Assembly: GCF_024055605.1 (NCBI RefSeq)
Contig: NZ_JAMXLX010000011.1
Location: 55,405-119,404 of the forward strand
Length of the DNA: 64,000 bases
Direction: 5' to 3'
Source: Ciceribacter sichuanensis
GTDB taxonomy: Bacteria > Pseudomonadota > Alphaproteobacteria > Rhizobiales > Rhizobiaceae
The notes under the pieces were generated by a model, which did not search any database, was not told the DNA's origin, and was given only the letters and a program-made list of their open reading frames with translations. The translations under genes and the position numbers were made by a program. The first letter of the stretch is position 1. Every line of letters begins with the position of its first letter. Below, in pieces: positions 16,962 through 29,093 of this stretch.

Positions 16962-19007
16962 TTGGATCCATTTTCAGCCGGATTTCCTGCATTGACCCAG
17001 ATCGCCAAGCCCGCCGCAGCGAAGTTTCTGCCGGAAATCCGGAGAGCCCAGGCCGCTTACCTTGTTGACGGACTGCCCGCCACACTGTTTTTCAACGCGG
17101 TCATCGCATGCTCCGCTGCACTGCTCACCACCATCGGACACGGTCTCTTCCTTTCTGTCGTCGTCTGGCTCTGCGTTTTGCTGGGAACGCTTGCCATGCG
17201 CGGCGTCGCCCGCAACCGGCTGCTCCGCTTCCACTGGGTTGAAACACAGCCGGTTTATGCGTTGCGGGCACTGGTCGGTGGTGCCTTCATCTCGGGTTCG
17301 GTGTGGGCGGTCCTGCCCTATTGCATACCGGGCTTCGAGGTCGAGAGCACCGGTGCCCTGGTGTTTCTGGTGATGATCGGCATTTCTGCCGGTTCAATCC
17401 TTCGAGGCATCGGTCACAGCAACGTCTCGCTGGCTTTTTCCCTTCCGCTTCAAGTCTCCCTTCTCTTGTGCCTGCTGCGTATCGAGGGCGTTTTTTCTTC
17501 GCTGATGATGATCAATGTCATCGCGTTGATGGCTGTCATGGTGCGCTCCAGCCGGTCGGCCGAGAGGGTGTTCATCAGCAATGTCCTGAGCAAGCTTGAG
17601 GCGACGGCGCTGGTGCAGTCGCTCGGCATCGCCAATGATGAAATCCTGCAGCAGAACTCCCGTCTGGAAACGCTGGCTAACCGTGATACGACGACGGGCC
17701 TCGCCAACCGCGCCTATTTCAACGGTCGCCTGCTGGGGGACGTCGCCCAGGCATCCGTCAGCGGAGGCGAAGTCGCGCTGGTGATTGTCGATCTCGACCG
17801 GTTCAAATCGATCAATGACACGCTGGGCCATAGCGCCGGTGATGCCGTTCTGCGCGAAGTCGGCCGCCGCCTCATCGATATCGTCAAGGACGAGGGACTG
17901 ATCGCCCGGCTCGGCGGCGACGAATTCGCCGTGCTCATTTCGGGACCGGATGCGCGCGACCGCGCGGTCGCCTGCGCCGCCCGGTTCGCTGAAGCAAGCA
18001 CCGTGCCGATCGCCTTCAGCGGTGTCCAGTCCGTCGTTGGCATCAGCATGGGTCTTGCCGCCTATCCCGCCCATGCCCAGAGCGCCGAGGAATTGCTCGC
18101 CTGCGCGGACATGGCGGTCTACGAGGCAAAGGCCCGGGGCCGTCGCCAGCTTCGCGAATTCGATCCCGGCCTCAAGGAACAGGCGGACCGCTTGCGGCTG
18201 ATCGAACAGGATCTGGAGCATGCCATTGTTTCCGGACAGATCGAGGTTTGGTTCCAGCCGCAGGTGCTTCTGGAAAGCGGAGAGATCTCCGGCTTCGAAG
18301 CGCTGGTCCGCTGGTATCACCCGCATATCGGCTTCATCTCTCCGCCGGAGATCATCAGCGCCGCCCAAAGCATGCATCTGGCGGAAAAATTGACGGGTTA
18401 TATCACCGCCGGCGTCTGCCGCATGTTGAACCGCCTGCCCGGTCTCGACCTGCCGGATGCGACGGTCGCCCTCAACGTTTCTCCCCGGGAATTCGCCCTC
18501 TACTCCGTCGCCGACATGCTGGAACTCATCACCAGCCAGCACGGCATCAATCCGTCCCGCCTGGAGATCGAGATCACCGAAGAGGCGATCCTCGACACCG
18601 AAGGGGCCGGCGAACAGCTGAAGCGACTGGAAAACGCCGGTTACAAGCTGGCGGTCGATGATTTCGGCATGGGCCATTCTTCGCTGGCCTATCTCATCAG
18701 CCTGAAGATAGACCGCCTGAAGATCGACCGCAGCTTCGCCAAGGACGTCGCAGCCTCCCGCGGAAACCAGAAGCTGATCGCCGCGCTGGTCGGCCTCGGC
18801 CGGGCGCTGTCGCTCGACATCGTGATCGAAGGTGTCGAAACCGAGGACGACGCCGCAGTCCTCGCCACACTCGGTTGCCGCATCGCCCAGGGCTATCATT
18901 TCGCCCGCCCGATGCCGCCGGAAGCGCTGGTCGCCTGGATTCTGGCCCGCCGCCACGAGGACAAGCCGGAACCGGAAAAGAAGCGGAAGCGCAAGGTCTT
19001 CGCCTGA
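16962..19007 (+). CDS. Membrane-anchored GGDEF-EAL cyclic-di-GMP protein
   Basis: A 681-aa protein. The first start in frame is TTG 16962; TTG 16992 is an alternative and neither has a strong ribosome site. Residues about 40-200 hold five or so membrane segments. The GGDEF domain keeps RLGGDEFAV and DLDRFKSINDTLGH, without an obvious RxxD inhibitory site. The EAL domain keeps GFEALVRW, NVSPREF, EITEEAIL, DDFGMGHSSLAYL and LKIDRSF, so phosphodiesterase residues look intact. It may therefore both make and break c-di-GMP, with the net direction unknown. It ends in a basic Lys/Arg tail. Confidence 0.9.
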   Translation: MDPFSAGFPALTQIAKPAAAKFLPEIRRAQAAYLVDGLPATLFFNAVIACSAALLTTIGHGLFLSVVVWLCVLLGTLAMRGVARNRLLRFHWVETQPVYALRALVGGAFISGSVWAVLPYCIPGFEVESTGALVFLVMIGISAGSILRGIGHSNVSLAFSLPLQVSLLLCLLRIEGVFSSLMMINVIALMAVMVRSSRSAERVFISNVLSKLEATALVQSLGIANDEILQQNSRLETLANRDTTTGLANRAYFNGRLLGDVAQASVSGGEVALVIVDLDRFKSINDTLGHSAGDAVLREVGRRLIDIVKDEGLIARLGGDEFAVLISGPDARDRAVACAARFAEASTVPIAFSGVQSVVGISMGLAAYPAHAQSAEELLACADMAVYEAKARGRRQLREFDPGLKEQADRLRLIEQDLEHAIVSGQIEVWFQPQVLLESGEISGFEALVRWYHPHIGFISPPEIISAAQSMHLAEKLTGYITAGVCRMLNRLPGLDLPDATVALNVSPREFALYSVADMLELITSQHGINPSRLEIEITEEAILDTEGAGEQLKRLENAGYKLAVDDFGMGHSSLAYLISLKIDRLKIDRSFAKDVAASRGNQKLIAALVGLGRALSLDIVIEGVETEDDAAVLATLGCRIAQGYHFARPMPPEALVAWILARRHEDKPEPEKKRKRKVFA

Positions 19008-19157
19008 GCAAGCCGGGCCGTCGCCGACAGGCGTAGCGGCTGATCCGGATTCCTCCTGACAACGCTATGTCAGTTGCCTGTTTCTCGTTGCTTTTTTGTT
19101 CCGGTTTTCCCGCCACTGCCCCTTCCCTTTGCGGAAGGGATTCTCCATATTCGCGGC

Positions 19158-22256
<3,099 letters not shown>

Positions 22257-22412
22257 GTTATCTCCCCCCTTGCGGGGGAGAACGGAATTTCAGCATCTTG
22301 GCGCCGCCAAGTGCTAGAAATTCCGAGAGAGGGGCATGAACGGATACCATGCAAGACCTCGCAACCCTGCTCTCCGTCACACCACTAACGGCCGCCTGAA
22401 CTGGGAGGAGTA
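22257..22412. repeat. Intergenic repeat between uvrB and deaminase gene
   Basis: Begins with CTCCCCCCTTGCGGGGGAG (22263-22281) and continues with a GAATTTC...GAAATTC pairing and GAGAGGGGCA, similar in make-up to the repeat at 24270-24350. No gene is seen in this stretch. Confidence 0.5.
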
Positions 22413-22415
22413 AGC

Positions 22416-23918
22416 CTATTTTCGTGATGGAAAGTTTTCGGACGCAGTATAAAGTCCTGATAGGACCGCATCCTCAAGTTGAGCGTAAAAAGGCGACTTG
22501 ATGTCAATGTTCGGGATTTTCTTGCCATCTATGTAATCCTGCAGTCTGCTGTCACCGTCTTTTCTCTTATTGCGCTGGAAAAATTCCCTGTAGCGTCTAG
22601 GAGTTACTCCATAGAAATGTGAAAATTCAACGGCCGGAAATTGATCGTATTCCCCCCGCTCCTGTCCATCGATGCGGATAGAATCCGCGTGCAGACGTAG
22701 AGCCAAACTTTTGGGATAGGGTTCCAAGTAGACGACATTTTTTATCCCACTGGAAACTATATGTTTCGCACACATGTGGCAGGGAAACGTGGTCGTAAAC
22801 ATCGTTGCGCCACCCAACGCACCACGAAGCCGAGCGGCGTCTGATATTGCAGACATTTCAGCATGGACGATTCGCCCATACTCCAGTGCGTCCATAAAAC
22901 TGGAATCTTCTAGGCCCTTTTTGACAGTATCTGACAGAGTGGACCATTCAAGGTTCAGTTTCCGAACGAGCTCATGAAGGATTTCGTGCTTGCGCTTGTC
23001 GTTTGAGTCAACTTTTCTTTTGAATTCTCGATCGTCAAAATCTTCGTCGGGCCAGTAGGTGCCACCTGTGGCTTTAGGAACCTCATTTGAACCCATCGCG
23101 ATTATCTCACCGCGATCACTGAATATTGCGGCTCCAACCTGCCGAGACAGATCCGACGTTCTTAATGCAGCAGATTTGGCTGCAAACATGCCGTACTCAA
23201 GCTTGCTCGGCGTAATGGTGTTGGAAGAAAACAACAGCTCCAAGAAGCGATTAAGCTGTTTATTTAGGGATGGTTTCTTCACGTCGCGATTCAGAATAAA
23301 ATCGGCATCATGGAATATTTTTGCCAAGCGTTGTCCGAATTTTTCTTTACTTTGATTTTCGTCATCATCAACCAGCTTTTCTGCCGTTGACCTAAATGTC
23401 GTATGGTTTGCTTCTCCAAAGTCCTCCGAAATTTTTCGTGACAGATAATCAACCCGAGAAGATCGCATTGAGTAAACTGATAGCTGAAAGAATATCCGCC
23501 CATACACAGACCTCATAAGGTCTATTTCCTCGGGGCGCTTGAATTGGTGCACGAGAAACAAATTCTTGGAAAACTTCTCGTGCTGAGGTCTGCTGTCGCG
23601 TATCCTGCGTTCTACAATGTTTTGAATTGTCAGTGCAGCGAGTATCGACGCATCGTTTACGAATTTCCGAATCTGGTTCCCGTAAGCAATGTGACTTTCA
23701 TATCGTTTGTCCAAAGGCTTCTGCACGAGAGGCACCGACGGCTTAACGAACGGAACCATGTTTTGGAACAGATCGGTAACCCGGATATCGTGTACTTGAT
23801 ATCCACTGGCCGCGAAAAATTTTGTTATCTCCCCAATCGTCTCGTCTAATGGGGTTCCAATTGGAGCAACGAGCCCTATAACGATTTCAGGGAATTCAAT
23901 GCGAGGAATGAGTGCCAT
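22416..23918 (-). CDS. Anti-phage dCTP deaminase (AvcD/DCD type)
   Basis: A 500-aa two-domain protein. The N-terminal 200 residues begin IVIGLVAPIGTPLDETIGEI, matching the kinase-like P-loop domain of AvcD-type proteins, although the usual GKS/T is not evident. The C-terminal half is a zinc deaminase with HAEMSAISDAARLRG and PCHMCAKH, the HAE and PCxxC zinc/proton-shuttle motifs. Family members deaminate dCTP/dCMP on phage infection, emptying the nucleotide pool. In Vibrio the enzyme is held inactive by the small RNA AvcI, so a similar RNA may be encoded near its 5' end. The base composition is clearly more AT-rich than the flanks, which indicates horizontal transfer. Confidence 0.85.
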   Translation of the reverse strand: MALIPRIEFPEIVIGLVAPIGTPLDETIGEITKFFAASGYQVHDIRVTDLFQNMVPFVKPSVPLVQKPLDKRYESHIAYGNQIRKFVNDASILAALTIQNIVERRIRDSRPQHEKFSKNLFLVHQFKRPEEIDLMRSVYGRIFFQLSVYSMRSSRVDYLSRKISEDFGEANHTTFRSTAEKLVDDDENQSKEKFGQRLAKIFHDADFILNRDVKKPSLNKQLNRFLELLFSSNTITPSKLEYGMFAAKSAALRTSDLSRQVGAAIFSDRGEIIAMGSNEVPKATGGTYWPDEDFDDREFKRKVDSNDKRKHEILHELVRKLNLEWSTLSDTVKKGLEDSSFMDALEYGRIVHAEMSAISDAARLRGALGGATMFTTTFPCHMCAKHIVSSGIKNVVYLEPYPKSLALRLHADSIRIDGQERGEYDQFPAVEFSHFYGVTPRRYREFFQRNKRKDGDSRLQDYIDGKKIPNIDIKSPFYAQLEDAVLSGLYTASENFPSRK

Positions 23919-23973
23919 CGTTTCTACGCGAATCGTGTTAGCGTTTCTACCTGCGCTTTAGGGGAGACATAAA

Positions 23974-24159
23974 GTGGTTGCTAAATCAAACAAAACCATC
24001 AGCTCTCAACAGGTTACTCGCCACCTTGAGACATTAATTGTCTCACATCGTCAGTATTTTGCGGATTGGCGCTCAGATAAATTTGCGTCTGTCGAAGAGG
24101 GTCTGCGCTCTCACAAGAATTCTGAAGCGAACGCTGAACCTGTTCGCAAAGAAAAATAA
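23974..24159 (+). CDS. Small hypothetical protein divergent from the anti-phage deaminase
   Basis: A 61-aa ORF from GTG 23974 with GGGGAG eight nt upstream. It is polar (MVAKSNKTISSQQVTRHLET at the start, Lys/Glu-rich end) with no recognised domain. It starts 55 bp from the divergent deaminase gene and shares its AT-rich composition, so the two probably arrived together. It could be an accessory or regulatory factor, or a fortuitous ORF over a non-coding RNA. Confidence 0.45.
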   Translation: MVAKSNKTISSQQVTRHLETLIVSHRQYFADWRSDKFASVEEGLRSHKNSEANAEPVRKEK

Positions 24160-24239
24160 TTTAAGCAGTCGTTTTTAAAAGCAGGTGTTGCCGATGCAAT
24201 CTCAGGAAATGCAAGGCGGGTTCTGAATAGGGGATGAAC

Positions 24240-24545
24240 GTGGCCTCCGCACGAGACGCCCACCTCCCCCTCCCATGCAGGGGGAGCGCGGAAAATCAGA
24301 GGCTTGGGCGAGCGCAAGCCGCCTAAAATTCAAATTTTCCAGGAGAGGGGCACAGTTCCGTGGACACCAACCTCACCGACCCCCCTCTTGCTAAATCTGA
24401 GGTTTGGCCCTGATCGAGCCAATTCCTTTCAAAGCCTTCGCGCGGCGTCGCGCTCAGGCCTTCGTTCGCTGAAATCGATTCACTGGACTATTTCTGGCCT
24501 TCGGCCACCGCTCCGAAGTCTCCCCCGCAGAGGGGAGACAGGGCC
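24240..24545. repeat. Composite intergenic palindromic repeat region
   Basis: Contains CTCCCCCTCCCATGCAGGGGG-type runs (24266-24290), an AAATCGATTCACTGGA block near 24473 and TCTCCCC/GGGGAGA arms (24519-24538). The block from about 24361 is similar to the reverse complement of the repeat inside uvrB. No gene is supported between 24160 and 24627. Confidence 0.55.
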
Positions 24546-24627
24546 GCGCAAGGCGTCAAACGCCGCAAATAGTCGCAAACATCCAAATGACGGGACAAAC
24601 GAAACGGCGGGAGCCCGAGCTACCCCC

Positions 24628-24939
24628 TCACTCGAACCGCTCGTCAATATGCTCGACGGTGTCGGAGACCATCGAGTCGATCACGACATCCGACAGCAGC
24701 GAGGGGCCGACGGCCCAGAGTGCCCGCATATGGTCCGTGTCCTCGTGGCGGCGGTGCGCGGCCTCGCTGGTGAAGGCCTCCGCGAGCAGGATGCGGTCGG
24801 GATGGCCCGGCATCGGTACGAGTTCGATATAATGGCAATCGGGGTCGAGGCGGCTCTTTTCCAGATGGTCCCGCGCCGCCTCCAGATAGGCCTCGCGTTG
24901 TCCCGGCTTGGTTTCGAAGAATCCGACAATCAGCTTCAT
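24628..24939 (-). CDS. Antibiotic biosynthesis monooxygenase (ABM) / YgiN-like protein
   Basis: A 103-aa ferredoxin-like-fold protein. ATG 24939 follows GGAGGAGAGC. The pattern (KLIVGFFETKPGQREAYLEA, then CHYIELVPMPGHPDRILLAE and HRRHEDTDHMRAL) is that of the ABM family, in which small dimers act as quinol or haem monooxygenases. No substrate is indicated. Confidence 0.8.
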   Translation of the reverse strand: MKLIVGFFETKPGQREAYLEAARDHLEKSRLDPDCHYIELVPMPGHPDRILLAEAFTSEAAHRRHEDTDHMRALWAVGPSLLSDVVIDSMVSDTVEHIDERFE

Positions 24940-25038
24940 GCTCTCCTCCTTCGCTCTGGCCGCAAGCGTGATCCCGATGGAGGCGGCTGGCAAGGGCAGC
25001 AATCTGCCGGTTCGCCGAAGGATGTCGGAGACGAAGGC

Positions 25039-25269
25039 CTACCCCTTCACCACCCACTTTCCCAGCACGAACACCACCACCCCCAGCCCGAAAAACGGCC
25101 CCAGCACGCCGAAAAGCTCTGGGTCTTCCCAGGGCATGGGGATGCGGATATCGCGGCAGCCGGTGGTGTTCATGCCGCAGCCGAAGGCGGCAACCCAGTA
25201 CCATGCGACAATCGCGGCAATGATGATGACAAGTCCCAGCGTCATCAGCCCGATCCTCAGGATGCGCAT
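25039..25269 (-). CDS. Small two-TM membrane protein
   Basis: A 76-aa protein starting at ATG 25269, after AGGAAAATGGC. Two hydrophobic segments (about residues 6-29 and 53-72) flank a loop with two Cys (CGMNTTGC). No family recognised. Confidence 0.6.
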   Translation of the reverse strand: MRILRIGLMTLGLVIIIAAIVAWYWVAAFGCGMNTTGCRDIRIPMPWEDPELFGVLGPFFGLGVVVFVLGKWVVKG

Positions 25270-26006
25270 GCCATTTTCCTCCCGTGCCGCCTGCCCCGTT
25301 TTCGGCGCAGGTCGCCGGTCGCAAACCATGTTGCGGGTGGGATTGCTCCGAAAAGTTAGCCTGTAATGACGGCAAGCGGCATAAATCGGGCGTCGGCGCG
25401 CAGCGGCGCATCCTTTTTGGCCGTAGTCGCGATCCCCGTTTTCCCGCAAAATCCCCGCCCCCATTTCCCGTGCCTACAATCCATTCGTTCCGTCGCGGAT
25501 ACACCGGGTGTGCGTGCCCGGCGAGGCGGGACCGGCGCTGAAAGATTCGGGCGATCGCAGGCCCGGTCTTTCGGGGTCCGCGCAAACTGGTCTCCCTCCG
25601 GCGACGTGGGGACATGGGAAGGTTTCGGACGGCTGAACCCCATGTCGGCCCTGACGGCGCGCCGGACGCGCCTGCAAGGCGTCAGAGACCGGCGGTATCA
25701 GGTGGTCCCGGGCGTCCGGCGGTGAAAGCTGCAGCCCGATGGACGGAAAATCCTGGGAACCGCCGGAGCAGAGGGACCGATCGCACGGATAAAAACCGCC
25801 GAACGGGGCGCCGGAAGGTGTCATATCTTTTTACTTTACGAGGCAGCTTCCAGCGCCCCGTCCGCATCCCCTTCGCCGAAAGGCCGAAAAAGGGGAACCG
25901 AAATGAAGCAAGCCACGGCGGGAGACCGCGCGTGAAGGTTTCGGCATGTCCGGATGAAGGACAGCCCTCCCACCCGCAAGCCGAATCAACGCGAAGGAGC
26001 AAGCAC
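25270..26006. other. Gene-poor stretch
   Basis: I see no supported gene, RNA or repeat in these 737 bp. Several frames are open by GC bias, but none has a ribosome site or recognisable protein sequence. Confidence 0.5.
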
Positions 26007-26615
26007 ATGACCGGGACTTCGGAAAACACCGCTACCACCGCCGCCGACAATACCGACGAACCCGATCCGGTTCGGGCCTGCATTGCTCAGATGACCGCGG
26101 ACGCCCTCGGTGTTCCCCGCATTTGTCTGCGGCGAGCCTGCCGCCGGCAGCGACGCTGCGGGATCTGGTTGCAGGGTCACGATGAGACCGATTGCGCCGC
26201 CTTGCTCCCGGAAAAGTCGCGCGCCCTTTACGATGCCTTGCGCGTCGAAGCCGAGGTCATCATCGATCAGCTCAAGGAGCGCCGCCTCCCTCCACCGCCC
26301 TCGCCCGATCCGGGCCAGCACTGGCTGCAGGAACAGGCGCTCCGTATCGTTCTCGGCACCCTCGCCCATTTTCGCGTGGCCGGGCATCCCATCCTCCGAC
26401 GCGTTGCCGGGAACTGGCGAGCCCAGGAACCGGCCTTGCTGCAGGGCGCCATGCTACAGCGTTACGAGGCGCTGATGCGGATCGCCAGCGCTGAACCCGA
26501 TCGGCCCGCGACGGAGGCCCCGTCCTTCCCCGATGAAACGATAGGCGCGACCACGCTGCCGCCCGCCGGAGAACCCGCCGCACCGCCCGGTCCGCCGTCA
26601 GCGGATGCATCGTGA
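26007..26615 (+). CDS. Hypothetical protein with Cys/Arg motif
   Basis: A 202-aa protein from ATG 26007 after GAAGGAGC. A basic, Cys-containing block (RICLRRACRRQRRCGIW) at residues about 38-55 could bind metal or nucleic acid; the tail is Pro/Ala-rich and probably disordered. No domain recognised. Confidence 0.65.
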   Translation: MTGTSENTATTAADNTDEPDPVRACIAQMTADALGVPRICLRRACRRQRRCGIWLQGHDETDCAALLPEKSRALYDALRVEAEVIIDQLKERRLPPPPSPDPGQHWLQEQALRIVLGTLAHFRVAGHPILRRVAGNWRAQEPALLQGAMLQRYEALMRIASAEPDRPATEAPSFPDETIGATTLPPAGEPAAPPGPPSADAS

Positions 26616-26669
26616 AGACATCGGGATGGTGCAGGAGGCGCGCCGTTCTCCCCTCGCCCGCAATCGCGC

Positions 26670-27275
26670 CTATTCGGCGGCCTTGGGCAGAGGTTCCGGC
26701 TCCAGCTCGTAGGAATAGCCTTCGAGCATGGTATAGGCCCGCTCGATCGCCTCGATCTGGGTCTCGGCGGCGCGGATGGCGTCGGTGATGGATTGCGTGC
26801 GCGCCTTCAGCATGGAGCCGAGCACATCCGCTTCCGGCCGCCGGCCGATGCGGTCGATATGCTGGCGCACCCGGGCGCGATGGCGTTCCAGTTCGAGAAT
26901 GTGGAAACGCGTCTTCAGGATGTCGTCGGTGAGCTTGCGGCGCAGCCCCGCCACGGGATCGAAGCTGCCGGGCTCGCGCTCGTCGAGGATCATGTCGTTG
27001 ACCAGCGTCTCCAGCATCATCAGGCCTTTGAGATCGGCGGTATCGGCAAGCTGCGGATCGTAGCCGGTGTCGTCATAGACCTTGCGCCGCACCGGGTCCT
27101 TGAGCAGCTCGTAGGACGCCGTCACCTTGGCGAAACGGTCGACATCACCACCGCCGTCGGGATGCTCGGTCTTGGCGATCTTGCGATAGGCGGCCTTGAT
27201 AGCCGCATCGTTCGCGTCGCGGGGCAGCCCGAGCAGCTGGTAAGGATCGATCACGGTGGCACCTGTCTTCGGCAT
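26670..27275 (-). CDS. J-domain (DnaJ-like) protein
   Basis: A 201-aa protein whose first 70 residues are a J domain: DPYQLLGLPRDANDAAIKAA, then the HPD motif in KTEHPDGGG needed to stimulate DnaK ATPase, then ASYELLKDPVRRKVYDDTG. There is no Gly/Phe or zinc region, so it is a short class-C type co-chaperone. The C-terminal half is helical and may recognise a specific client. Confidence 0.88.
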   Translation of the reverse strand: MPKTGATVIDPYQLLGLPRDANDAAIKAAYRKIAKTEHPDGGGDVDRFAKVTASYELLKDPVRRKVYDDTGYDPQLADTADLKGLMMLETLVNDMILDEREPGSFDPVAGLRRKLTDDILKTRFHILELERHRARVRQHIDRIGRRPEADVLGSMLKARTQSITDAIRAAETQIEAIERAYTMLEGYSYELEPEPLPKAAE

Positions 27276-27573
27276 TGCTAATCTTGCCCCCGCGCCTTCC
27301 TAGCCCGAAGGCTGGCGGGCATCAACCCCGCACCGGGACGAGGCTTCCAAAACCTCCCCTCAAATGTCAATGGATTCAGTCGTTTGACCAAATGCAAACA
27401 AGAAAGGGCCCTGTTTTCGCCCTTGCCTTTTCGGTGGAAAACCCTTAACCGTGACGACGTTCGGGCATTAATGATCCCGGAGACTGGACCGATTGTAGTG
27501 ACCGTGTCATGCGGTCTTGGGGGCTTCCTCCCGCTGGTAGACGTTCTTTCCCCGTTATCGCGACTTCCGACTG

Positions 27574-27591
27574 GCCCTTTCGCGAAAGGGC
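27574..27591. promoter_or_regulatory. 18-bp perfect palindrome in the cspA leader region
   Basis: GCCCTTTCGCGAAAGGGC, 69 bp before the cspA start, in a 384-bp gap with no other gene. Cold-shock genes usually have long structured leaders; this could be an RNA hairpin or a protein site. Confidence 0.45.
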
Positions 27592-27659
27592 ATAACGCCC
27601 TCTCTTCCGGTCCGCCGGAGGCGAGGAACAGACACACTAAGGGACAAGGAACTTCTCCC

Positions 27660-27872
27660 ATGGCCACCAAGGGCACTGTAAAATTCTTCAATCAGGACAA
27701 GGGCTTCGGCTTCATCACTCCGGATGGCGGCGCTAAAGACGTATTCGTCCACATCTCCGCTCTCCAGGCTTCCGGCATCCAGGCGATCAAGGACGGCCAG
27801 CAGGTCACCTTCGACACCGAGCCGGACCGCATGGGCAAGGGCCCGAAGGCCGTCAACATCCAGCTCGCCTGA
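27660..27872 (+). CDS. cspA: Cold-shock protein (CspA family)
   Basis: A 70-aa single cold-shock domain, ATG 27660 with AAGGA upstream. RNP1 (KGFGFIT) and RNP2 (VFVHISAL) are intact, as is the MATKGTVKFFN start. It binds single-stranded RNA/DNA as an RNA chaperone. The long upstream gap with a palindrome suggests post-transcriptional control. Confidence 0.95.
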   Translation: MATKGTVKFFNQDKGFGFITPDGGAKDVFVHISALQASGIQAIKDGQQVTFDTEPDRMGKGPKAVNIQLA

Positions 27873-27882
27873 TTTGCGGGTT

Positions 27883-27943
27883 GCTTCCGGCTCAATCGGA
27901 AGCCTGAGATGAGACATGAAACGGCGTCCCTCGGGGCGCCGTT
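27883..27943. terminator. Two hairpins after cspA
   Basis: GCTTCCG/CGGAAGC (27883-27903) and AACGGCG/CGCCGTT (27920-27943) lie between the convergent cspA and dusA genes. The second is followed by TTCGCATTT on the plus strand and is the likelier terminator. Confidence 0.65.
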
Positions 27944-27954
27944 CGCATTTCCGG

Positions 27955-29037
27955 CTATTCCGCCGCCACCTGAACCTTCGGCCCGGCGGAGATATCGACT
28001 GAGGCAAAAGCGGCCGCAATGACCTCCGGCCCGGCACTCGCCTTGGTCGCATCGGTGGACAGGATCTGCCGATATCGGCGCGCCCCGGCAAAACCCTGAA
28101 ACAGCCCGACCATGTGCCGCGTGACATGGGAGAGCCGCCCGCCATCCGCCATCACCCGCTCGGCATAGGCCATCATCGCGTCACGCACGGCATCCCAGTC
28201 CGGTTCCTGTGCCGGCTCGCCATAAATTTTCTCGTCCACGCCGGTCAGCATCGTGGCATTATGATAGCTGGCCCGCCCGAGCATTACCCCGTCCATCACC
28301 TCAAGATGCCGGGAGGCCGCCTCGAGGCTGTCGATACCACCATTGATACCGAGGAAGACATCCGGGTTTTCCCGTTTCATCCGGTAGACCAGTTCGTAGT
28401 CGAGCGGCGGGATTTCCCGGTTTTCCTTAGGCGAGAGCCCCTTCAGCCAGGCCTTGCGGGCATGGATCCAGATCGCATCCGCACCGGCCGCGATCATCCG
28501 GGCGAGGAAATCCGGTAAAACCTCGGTCGGCTCCTGATCGTCCACCCCGATCCGGCACTTGACGGTGACCGGCACCGTCGCCACCTTTTTCATCGCGGCA
28601 ACGCAGCCCTCGACCACCTCGGGTGTCTGCATGAGACAAGCCCCGAAGGTCCCGGACTGCACCCGGTCCGACGGACAACCCACATTGAGGTTGATCTCGT
28701 CATAACCGTAATCAGCGGCAATCCGCACAGCCTCCGAAAGCTTGGCCGGATCCGAACCGCCAAGCTGCAGTGCCACCGGATGCTCCTCGGTCGAAAAGCC
28801 GAGCAGCCGGTGGCGGTGCCCATGAATGATCGCATCCGCGACGACCATCTCAGTATAGAGCAACGCCCGCCCCGTCAGTTGCCGATGGAAATAGCGGCAG
28901 TGACGGTCCGTCCAGTCGATCATCGGGGCAACGGCAAAAATTGGATCCCTTGATCTACGGGAATTTTCGTGAAAGTTCAATTTGTTAGCGTCTCTTCTTT
29001 GTTTCACATTGTGTCCGTGTTTTTCAATTAGTTGCAC
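27955..29037 (-). CDS. dusA: tRNA-dihydrouridine synthase A with prophage-supplied N-terminus
   Basis: A 360-aa FMN-dependent enzyme that reduces uridines in the tRNA D-loop. Family blocks are FAVAPMIDWTDRHCRYF, EINLNVGCPSDRV with the catalytic Cys, VTVKCRIGVDD and INGGI. The N-terminal 33 residues before FAVAP come from the integrated phage, starting at GTG 29037 (a TTG at 28980 is an alternative). The native first 13 codons remain at 47038-47076, past the other attachment site. The enzyme is probably still made, but from a phage-derived promoter and start. Confidence 0.93.
   Translation of the reverse strand: MQLIEKHGHNVKQRRDANKLNFHENSRRSRDPIFAVAPMIDWTDRHCRYFHRQLTGRALLYTEMVVADAIIHGHRHRLLGFSTEEHPVALQLGGSDPAKLSEAVRIAADYGYDEINLNVGCPSDRVQSGTFGACLMQTPEVVEGCVAAMKKVATVPVTVKCRIGVDDQEPTEVLPDFLARMIAAGADAIWIHARKAWLKGLSPKENREIPPLDYELVYRMKRENPDVFLGINGGIDSLEAASRHLEVMDGVMLGRASYHNATMLTGVDEKIYGEPAQEPDWDAVRDAMMAYAERVMADGGRLSHVTRHMVGLFQGFAGARRYRQILSTDATKASAGPEVIAAAFASVDISAGPKVQVAAE
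28904..28938. repeat. attL core (35-bp direct repeat)
   Basis: Identical to 47003-47037; begins CGGTCCGTCCAGTCGATC. It encodes FAVAPMIDWTDR of DusA on the minus strand. Confidence 0.95.
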
Positions 29038-29052
29038 CGTTTTTCATAGCGA

Positions 29053-29092
29053 GGTACAACAATGTCGTACTCGAAATAGGACATGTTGTACC
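29053..29092. promoter_or_regulatory. Inverted repeat immediately before the integrase start
   Basis: GGTACAACA (29053-29061) and TGTTGTACC (29084-29092) are perfect arms, extending to GTC/GAC with a 1-nt bulge, 1 nt before the integrase ATG. Candidate operator, integrase arm site or leader hairpin. Confidence 0.5.
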
Positions 29093-29093
29093 G

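Noticed and set aside
17394..18956. A 520-codon minus-strand frame opposite the GGDEF-EAL gene
   Set aside because: Mirror frame created by third-position GC bias; the plus strand has intact GGDEF and EAL motifs.
24304..25359. A 351-codon plus-strand frame across repeats and the ABM gene
   Set aside because: It spans non-coding palindromes and is antisense to two minus-strand genes with good ribosome sites.
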